From Owenia fusiformis (Eukaryota > Annelida > Polychaeta > Sabellida > Oweniidae), in assembly GCA_903813345.2 (NCBI GenBank), contig CAIIXF020000005.1, forward strand, positions 22,015,375-22,079,374: a stretch of 64,000 nt of DNA, in the 5' to 3' direction. The notes under the pieces are model-generated. The model was given only the letters and a program-made list of their open reading frames with translations, did not search any database and was not told where the DNA came from. Position numbers and translations under genes: made by a program. The first letter of the stretch is position 1; each line of letters begins with the position of its first letter. Below are positions 56,642 through 64,000 of the stretch, piece after piece.

Positions 56642-57205
56642 CAGGGTGACACAAAAAGTGCCACCCACCTCAAGTTGAATAACTTTTTTGTCTATATGAT
56701 TCCTGACTTCTTTTGCACATTCAAACTAGACTCCATGGAGCAACTCTACAAGAAGTTTCAGATGACAAAACCAATTATGTGGTCTTTTATGATGGTTACA
56801 AAATGTGATCTAATTCTACTGGCAAAGCTATTGACCACATTTGCCTGACATAAACCCGCAAGATTTTTATGTCTGGGGGTGCTTGAAGGATCATTTGTAT
56901 GCAACAAACCCCCAAACCATAGAACACTTGAAGATAGAGATCAAGAAAGATCAGGGCCATTTCTGTGGGGGAATGTGCCGTTAGGGTTGTCAATATCTTT
57001 ACCCATAGAATCCAGGTGTGCCTGACATTTAGAGAAAATCTTAAAACGCTCATGAAAGTGTATTCAGTTGAGCTAGTCATCTGAAACTTCTTGTGGAGTT
57101 GCTCCATGAAGTTTAGTTTTTCTTTGCAAAAAAAAGAAAGCCAGGAATCATACAGACGAAAAATTAATTTAACATGATGTGGGTGGCACATTTTGTGCTA
57201 CCCTG
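56642..57205 (+). mobile_element. Mariner-like element with transposase remnant
   Basis: Ends CAGGGTGACACAAAAAGTGC and inverted 'cattttgtgctaccctg', TA on both sides. On the plus strand, 56835-56981 translates to PHLPDINPQDFYVWGCLKDH then 'LYATNPQTIEHLKIEI'. This is the mariner-type end ..PDlnPlDFflWGylKd.vYatnPqTieeLk..I with the final catalytic Asp present. A second frame continues 'RVVNIFTHRIQVCL'. The N-terminal two thirds are missing, so it is non-autonomous. The minus-strand 131-residue frame over it is a shadow. Confidence 0.8.
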
Positions 57206-58092
57206 TATAAATGGTGAATAAAGTAATTTAATATATAGGATTTAACACCTCTTCGTCAAAGCTTATGGACAATGAAATTCTCTGTTTGATGATTTTCAAT
57301 GATTTTTTGAACAAAGGTGGCTCTCTTTTATAAAATAGATATGATTTAACTTTAAAATTGTTTGCCGAGACTGTATTATGTCACAATGAAGATGTTGTAT
57401 CCAAGTTCAACCAGGCAAACCCTTAACTCATCTAATGAACTGTACGAGTACTTGAAGTTTACATTATGAGCCACTCTAAAGATCCTTGGTGTCTGAAGAC
57501 TACATGAAGCTACTGGTACTTATTAATACAATATTGATCAGTATCCAATCTAGTGTGATTATCTTTATGTATTGTAACTCCGTTCCTTCTTCAGTCCAGC
57601 CAGCAGACCTGTGCTCTCTGATGAATCATCTCCAAAGGCTGCAGGGTAAAAATTTGGAAAAATATTAATGTATCATATGTCACACTACTGATAATACAGT
57701 CCAGTGCATAACATCTAACACTCCAAGCAGAATGTTGTACAAAATTGCTAACTGTTAGATAAACCATCAATACTGGAATTGTCAAAAGTTGCATTTACAA
57801 AATCAATTCCTGCCTCATCTCTGTTAGACCCGTTACTACAAGACATTGTCTAATCTAGATCACTGTCTGCAAGCTAAAAAGTGTCAAATTCACTGCCTGC
57901 TTTATCGCAATAAACTTTTGTTACAAATAATTGGAGTAAAACATGCAAATAGAATTAATATGAAAAGATAGTCCACTTTGGTGTGGTTATTTTACTGCAA
58001 CAACAATGATGCCTTTTTATTCAAAAGTCAATCATTTTATTCCTATTTTACCTATTAAATGATTTTTATATATCCAAATAAGCGTTATATTA
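57206..58092. other. No gene firmly recognised
   Basis: A plus-strand acceptor 'ccgttccttcttcag' (57595) is followed by 17 open codons (ending DESSPKAAG) and a stop, with a weak donor. It could be a small exon, but there is nothing to connect it to. Confidence 0.3.
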
Positions 58093-58373
58093 GTTTTTGG
58101 CTGAGTAAATCATTGTAGGGCTCACACAAGGATCGACTTTATTGAAGACTTTTTCATACTGGTATATGCCCTGCCGCTCTAAGAGCAAGCGCAATGAATT
58201 GTGATTTTTCAGTTGGAACAAGGAAACAAATACAATATCATCATTCTATTTAACATTTAACAAATAAAATTGTTTTTAACTTAGCATTTTTTCAAAACAT
58301 CACTAAATATGAAAAAGTTGTAAATAAAGTAGATCCTTGTGTGAGCCCTGTAATTATTTACTTTGCCAAAAAC
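58093..58373. mobile_element. MITE with ~60-bp TIRs and TA duplication
   Basis: 'gtttttggctgagtaaat' then 'gggctcacacaaggatc' at the left; 'gatccttgtgtgagccc' then 'atttactttgccaaaaac' at the right. TA on each side. 281 bp, no coding sequence. Confidence 0.75.
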
Positions 58374-58595
58374 TAAAGAAATGGTAATTGAAACATTTAA
58401 AAAACATTGAAAATAGGAATATTATCATTACCAACAGTGACTTTTGAATTAAAATGGCATTTCAAGGTCAGCAATATATAATTCTTCACCATTATTGTTT
58501 TCAATAAAAATGACCACACCCAAATGGACTATCATACATATCAAAACCTTGTACTTCTTATACTCGCTGCTATTATCTTTTTGATGGTTGCACCT

Positions 58596-58845
58596 TGGGG
58601 CAAGCAATTTAGCCCTTTCCACACCCCATTCTCTAATACGTCGTAACACCGGAAGTTTACGACGTTATACCCAAAATTTTCGGCGGGAGATTTGTATATC
58701 TCATTTATTTTGACGTTTTGACAGAATATGGTCCTTTCCCTTTCGTGGAAACATTGACCATACCTTGCAGATACACCTCTTGTATCACTACGTCTCAACA
58801 TTTCGTCTGAACACGGTCTAAAACTTCAAAAACCTTCTAGAAAGC
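58596..58845 (-). repeat. Dispersed repeat, inverted partner at 63425-63665
   Basis: 'acagaatatggtcctttccc', 'aaacattgaccatacctt' and 'cttctagaaa' match the other copy in reverse complement. Both copies keep a frame containing YGQCF...RERTIFCQN, but differences are spread over all codon positions by eye, so coding is not supported. Confidence 0.55.
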
Positions 58846-59609
58846 ATGACAATTTCTTGAAAAAATGACCAAGGCTGTGTTCACCATATGACATTGTTAC
58901 TTCTCCCCAAAGTCAATCGGGTTACCAACCCCCAAAGCCTAACCACATCGGAAAAGAAAGTATTCTCAGTCACCATATGCATCAAAAAAGTCTGTAGATG
59001 AAGTCACCACTTTCAAAGTCTTTCAAAAGACAACTGTTTCAGGAAACACGTAAGTAAATCCGGGGGTACCTTAAACTTCCTAACTAGCATTTGGTTGTCC
59101 ATATTGATTGTTCAATGTATACATGTCATACAATGTGAACATATTGTTTCCACGTCCACGCCAACCTAATTAATAAAAAAAGTATTTTGGACTGGTAAAC
59201 ATGTCTATCTCGCCTTGCCTGATTGCCTGATTCAAGTAGGTTGTGAAAATCTCTATAAGGGTAGAATAGAGCAGCAGGATTATACACACATCTATAATCA
59301 TTAATTCATGCAACTTTTGTAAAAAATAAAACAACAATACGATACCTAATGTACATGTATTTCGTCAAATTTTTGTGGAGACATTTACTTTTTGCTTTAT
59401 TTATGCCAAATTTGCTTAAAATTTGCAAAATTTACTTAAATTTGCTTAAATCTGGTCAAATTTGCTTAAAAGGTCCATTTACGAGAAAATCCCTAATAAA
59501 TAAATTTTATGTTTCAACCACCCTGAATAATTAAGTCAGCAAAATAAATAGCTCAAGACCATAACAGAGCACAAACTTTAATACAGAAATTATCAGATAT
59601 AGAACCATC
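58846..59609. other. No gene; short 'aaatttgcttaa' simple repeat
   Basis: About 59405-59472 is an imperfect run of 'aaatttgcttaaat' words. Otherwise nothing was recognised. Confidence 0.4.
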
Positions 59610-60283
59610 CAAAGGAGCACATAGGTTAACTTGAATTATGAATATTTTCTGATCATGAACATGGGTGTATCTTTTAGATCCATTCATTATCTTCAAGAAA
59701 AGTATATAAAATGATAATTTAGTAAATCAGACCTAAGTGATATTGAAGGGGCAATGGACCAATCAACATACTTTTTCAAAAATGTTGACCTAATTTTCAC
59801 CAAAAATGCAATCTTTTATTATATTGTTGAATGCATAATTAGAATGTGCTTCAAGACATGTTCGATTTCCTAAAAGGAAAAGCTGATTGCTCCAGGGACT
59901 TTAAAGATACTGAATTTGGATGACCAAATGAACTGAAACCAATGGATAGCATGAGATTTTTCAATGGAGAAATAACATGGGGAACACTTATCTTAAAGCA
60001 ATTAAGTTTTTCTTTCAAGAACTATTTGATACATCAAAATAAGGAATAGTAATGCATTAAACTTTGTAAAAATGATTGCATTTTTGGTGAAAATGGGGTC
60101 AACATCTTTGAAAAAGTGTGTTGATGGGTTGATTGCTAGTTAAATATCTCTGAATTGTTTGACTTTATTATTACTGTATATAATTTTCTTTGAGATAATG
60201 AATTGATCTAAAAGATAAACCTGTCTTTATTGTCATAGTCCAAGATATAATTGTTTGCGATAACCTACATGCTCCTTTAATTC
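59610..60283. mobile_element. Foldback/MITE with ~190-bp arms
   Basis: 'aaaggagcacataggtta' at the left faces 'taacctacatgctccttt' at the right. Further inward, 'atcttttagatccattcatt' and 'tcaccaaaaatgcaatc' are mirrored. Centre about 250 bp, no coding sequence. Confidence 0.7.
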
Positions 60284-60894
60284 AAGGTTTACACAGTTAT
60301 TTTGAATTTTCAATCACTTGCAGAATGTGCTCTTCAAATATATAGGGCGCAAAAATTGGCAAGAATTTGAGTAGCAATGAGGGAAAACAATATTTATATT
60401 ATGAAGAGAGTTCTGACCGAAAATAATAATGTTTGTTTCCTTGAATCAAACACTGCTCAAATTTTGATTTGATTATATGTGTTTCCAAAATGAAGCCATT
60501 TGTGTTCCATTGTTGAAACATCTTCTTCATAATCAATGCACTCGTGTGATCTCCAAACAGTTTATAGTAATCATTATTGTGTGCGATCTTTATACATGCT
60601 ATTTGTTCGAATAATTACAGCATGAAAAAGTATGAACATTTTCAGTAGGAGTTTTTTCTGGCATTCAGAATTTTAGTGCATCATGGGCATTGCATCACTG
60701 AGCTTTCACCAAAATTCTCTTTGGGGAGAAGTGAAGCCTCTCAATTTTATTCTTTGTTTCTTTATGCCCCGAGGGATAATTTTAGCCCCCATGGCCTGGA
60801 AACTCTAATACTGAACCAACTAAAAGAAATCCAGCACAACAGCAACACCAAAGCGTAGCGAATCCCATCGAACAGAAATGGCTGGCATTTTTAC
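60284..60894. other. No gene recognised
   Basis: AT-rich spacer. The 60-codon frame at 60676 shows no family resemblance or exon borders. Confidence 0.35.
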
Positions 60895-62300
60895 AAACAA
60901 AGAGCAAATATCATAAAACAACACACCAGAAAGGCCACCATTTTCAAAATGGTTGCTCACTAGCCAAGTTGTCATCAGAAGAAATAATATGCTTTTAAGT
61001 AGCCACCTATAAAATTTTTGAAAAATTACACACGTACTTGTAAAATAACACACATAAAAATGGTGGCCATTTTTCAAAATGGCCGACTACTCCCCAAAGT
61101 TTTATTAGACAATGTGCCATGCTTAAAGTATTCACATATCAAATATGAACAAAATCGCTCCACTAATTTTTGAGTTATAGTAAAAAATGTAAAAATGACA
61201 GCCATTTTTAAAATGGCCACCTACTATCCGAAGTGTCATAAGACAGTGTGCAAGGCTCATGAGTATTCACATATCAAATATGAACAAAATCACTTTACTA
61301 CTTTTCAAGTTATACTAAAAAAATGTAAAAATGGTGCCCATTTTTCAAACTGGCTGCCTACTACCCAAAGTGTCAATAGACAGTGTGCCATGCTTATAGT
61401 ATTCACATATAAAATATGAAACATACCAAATATGAACAAAATCGCTCAACTACTTTTCAAGTTATAGTAAAATACGTAAAAATCGGGCCATTTTTCAAAG
61501 TGGCCACCTTCTACCAAAAGTGTGCCATGCTTTTAGTATTCACATACCAAATATAAACGAAATCGCTCCACTACTTTTCGAGTTATAGTAAAATATGTTA
61601 AAATGGCGGCCATTTTTCAAAATGGACACCTTCTACCGAAAGTGTCTTAAAATGGAGGCCATTTTCAATTTTTTTTTCAAAATGGTTGCCTTCTACCAAA
61701 AGTGTCATAGGACAGTGTGCCATGCTTATAGTATTTACATACCAAATATGAACAAAATCGCTCCACTACTTTTCGAGTTATAGTAAAATACGTAAAAATG
61801 GCAGCCATTTTTCAAAATGGCCGCCTTCTACCAAAAGTGTCTTTAGAGAGTGTGCAATGCTTATAGTATTCACATACCAAATATGAACAAAATCACTCCA
61901 CTATTTTTTGAGTTACAGCAAAAATCGTAAAATGACGAGTAAAGGCCGCCATTTTTCAAGATGGCTGCCATGTGCTTCTTTAATATCTACATTTGTAGCA
62001 TTATTAATGTCCTTTATAATTTTTTTACATTTAAAACATATTGCTATTACAGTTTTAAATATTGCACCTAAATTACTGTAAAATCTGCACTAAAATGGCA
62101 GCCATTTTGAAATGAGCGGCCATTTTGAAAATCGGCTTTGGAGCAGAACTTTACCCCCATAGGGTATATGTGTAAAAAATATGAACAAAATCGGGCCAAA
62201 GGTATTTGAGTTATTGCCCGGACGGACGTACGTACGTACGTACGTACGTACGGACGTACGGACGGACAGACGGACGGAGGCGTTCCCTATATCCCTCCGA
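60895..62300 (+). repeat. Long 'aaaatggccgcc' tandem-like block
   Basis: Eight or more modules of 115-140 bp: 'catttttcaaaatggccgcc', 'gtgtgccatgcttatagtat', 'atatgaacaaaatcgctcca', 'cttttcgagttatagtaaaa'. It ends with an (acgt/acgg)n microsatellite (62219-62275) and 'cgaactttgttcgatgggat', like the ends of the 15.4 and 53 kb blocks. Frames here translate the repeat. Confidence 0.7.
62219..62279 (+). repeat. (acgt/acgg)n microsatellite
   Basis: Six perfect 'acgt' units followed by 'acgg' units. Part of the terminal region of the repeat block above. Confidence 0.85.
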
Positions 62301-62463
62301 ACTTTGTTCGATGGGATAATAAATATATATTACCATGGACTCATAAATATGTTTAATGTTAAATAAACCTAAATCTTTTTTAATACGTGTTTAGTGAGGT
62401 AAGATCAAGATAATATAAAGAAACAATGTCATGGCAAACGTTGTAAGCCTCCTTAACCTCGTA

Positions 62464-62620
62464 TACCGTATTCTCTGTAATTACCGCCCACTCTCTAATA
62501 AGCGCCCACCCCGCTTCACAAAGTTCAAGAAACATCGAGGAATCAACAAGAATTGAAGAATATATCAGGAAAAAAATATTTCTCAAAATCCAGGAGCGGG
62601 CGATAATAGAGTACTTACCC
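62464..62620. mobile_element. MITE, TACCGTATTCTCT family, degenerate copy
   Basis: Left end 'taccgtattctctgtaatta' then 'ccgcccactctctaataagc'; the right end 'gggcgataatagagtac' is a decayed mirror. Related to the next copy. Confidence 0.5.
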
Positions 62621-63043
62621 TAAAACTGCTGTAAACACGACGCGTTTTGTAATTCTATGCATCCTCTCGATACATATCTATCGATGGGTGCTTCCCACAC
62701 CATACCATGCTAATATTGTCTCCAAATAGTCCATAATGAATGAAGGAATTGTTCTTTATCGGCATTCAGAAATTTCAAAAGCTACTGCGCAGATGTTCTG
62801 CGCATGTCAAGGTCGTGAACTTTCTGGTTTCTTTTTAATGTTTCTCGACTTTTACACGACTTTTGCACGAATAATGATGATCTCTCATCAAATTAGAAAT
62901 AATGTATAACTTTAGATCAATATCCAGCAGTCTCTAGTGGAAATATTGAAGGTAATCGGCGATAATGACAAAGTGGGCGTGCCGGAAATAAATTAGACAT
63001 AGACGGGTCTTCAACCACTGTCAATATTGTCTAAGCGATCTTT

Positions 63044-63247
63044 ACCGTATTCTCTCCAATAACAGCACTTGTCATATTATTATAAAAATATGTTGAAGAA
63101 AATGCATTCTTGTCAAGAAAAATTGCCATACATGAAATTCCTCGGGATTTCTGATTTCTTTCATACATGGGCGCTTATTAGAATGGTCTAAATAATGTAT
63201 TTTCAATTTTCTAAACGCCCTGGGCGCTAATTACAGAGAATACGGTA
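63044..63247. mobile_element. MITE, TACCGTATTCTCT family
   Basis: Ends 'taccgtattctctccaataa' and the mirror 'taattacagagaatacggta', with 'gcgcttattag' and 'gggcgctaattac' words inside. 204 bp, no coding sequence. Confidence 0.65.
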
Positions 63248-63424
63248 TCTTCAAAGAAAAATTAATTTGTCGGAATTCTTTCATTGATTTGGGAAAATGA
63301 ATTGTCTGGATGATGTATAAAAATTGCATTGTTAACCTAATCAATATTTCAAGATGTTAGGGTTAGAATTATTATTATTAGAAACTATGATCATTTTTGT
63401 GAAAAAATCATCATTTCTTTCCAA

Positions 63425-63665
63425 AATTTCTAGAAGGTTTGAGAAGTTCTAGACCGTGTCCAGACGACATGTTCAGATGCAGTGATACAAGAAGTACATG
63501 TATATCTGCATGGTATGGTCAATGTTTCTACAAAAGGGAAAGAACCATATTCTGTCAAAACGACGAAATAAATGAGTACTTACAAATCTCCCGCCAAAAA
63601 TACTTGTATAACATCATAAGCTTCTGGTGTTACGACGTATAAGGGAATGGGGTGTGCTTTTGCGT
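63425..63665 (+). repeat. Dispersed repeat, partner of 58596-58845
   Basis: Plus-strand copy of the block at 58.6-58.8 kb, about 80% similar by eye. No exon borders at its limits. Confidence 0.55.
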
Positions 63666-64000
63666 CACCTTTTTGACTGCAGACAAGTGAAAATGAATAG
63701 TCAATGAACCAATCTATATTGACTATGGGCCACTTCTTAGTAATCTACCCCAACATCAGTTTAGACTAACTAAGCCACTTTGGAAGCAATTTGGTGATAC
63801 TATTAGTGCGCCAAATCCAAAGTATTACGTCTTGTATGGTCACAACACAATACATCTGATAAGCAGTACATTAAGTGTTTTCTATGAAATGATTATAGAC
63901 AGGCACTTATTCATTGTTACTGCGAATTTCTAAAGCCTCTAAATTGTGTGGAATAGAGCATACAATGTTTCTCAGTTTCAAGCAGATTTTAGTACATTCT
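63666..64000. other. No gene recognised
   Basis: Nothing supportable in the last 330 bp. Confidence 0.35.

Noticed and set aside
56796-57191. 131-codon minus-strand frame
   Set aside because: Shadow of the plus-strand mariner-like transposase remnant.
57595-57650. Possible small plus-strand exon ending DESSPKAAG
   Set aside because: Weak donor, 17 codons, no connecting exon.
63439-63642. Cysteine-containing frame shared with 58541-58801 (YGQCF...RERTIFCQN)
   Set aside because: The two are nucleotide-level copies of one dispersed repeat; changes do not favour synonymous sites by eye. A codon-based test of selection would settle it.

Overview
This window looks like repeat-rich nuclear DNA of an animal, most likely a marine invertebrate. 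It is AT-rich, has exons with GT-AG borders and Kozak-type starts, and is packed with DNA-transposon, LINE and DIRS-type fossils. Copies of 'aaaatggccgccatttt' repeats ending in GTCC/ACGG microsatellites recur. The phylum (mollusc, other lophotrochozoan, hemichordate, cephalochordate) cannot be fixed from this sequence alone. No bacterial operons, CRISPR arrays or intact RNA genes are seen.

Host genes. Only two are supported. (1) On the minus strand, an exon at 16683-16870 with clean splice sites encodes the N-terminal part of a PLP-dependent serine/threonine dehydratase-like enzyme (fold type II). It stops just before the expected catalytic SFK motif. A candidate first exon lies at 26412-26519, below a CRE/CCAAT-containing promoter-like stretch (26600-26740). 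(2) On the plus strand, a terminal exon at 43297-43845 encodes a small glycine-rich membrane protein with GxxxG motifs, possibly of the Tim17/22/23 type. Two upstream mini-exons (21976-21999 and 27940-27966) end in the right phase to splice to it. The candidate starts at 26478 (minus) and 27940 (plus) would form a divergent pair separated by about 1.4 kb that holds two perfect CRE palindromes.

Layout. 2-4.4 kb: a TIR element with a 9-bp target duplication. 5.1-8.8 kb: a giant foldback element with about 415-bp repeats in both arms. 10.3 kb: a LINE reverse-transcriptase fossil. 11.5-16.6 kb: hAT-like, piggyBac-like and other short repeats. 16.7-26.5 kb: the dehydratase-like gene, its long intron filled with MITEs, foldbacks and minisatellites. 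26.5-29.6 kb: promoter-like region and candidate exons. 29.7-31.3 kb: a mariner-like relic and tRNA-like remnants. 31.4-35.5 kb: a decayed DIRS retrotransposon interrupted by a MITE. 35.5-37.2 kb: a dispersed repeat with a nested mariner-like relic. 38-41.3 kb: minisatellites and a nested 9-bp-TSD element. 43.3-43.85 kb: the glycine-rich protein exon. 43.9-45.5 kb: tandemly duplicated transposase relics. 46.2-47.3 kb: a LINE 3' end. 47.3-51.6 kb: minisatellites and repeats with a second 9-bp-TSD element. 51.7-57.2 kb: TIR elements, four of them nearly end to end. 58-64 kb: MITEs, foldbacks and 'ggccgccatttt' arrays.

The most informative content is the structure of the mobile elements. Several have exact target-site duplications readable by eye (9-bp, TA, TTAA). 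One small family carries a palindrome inside each terminal repeat, and another element has inserted in the loop of that palindrome.
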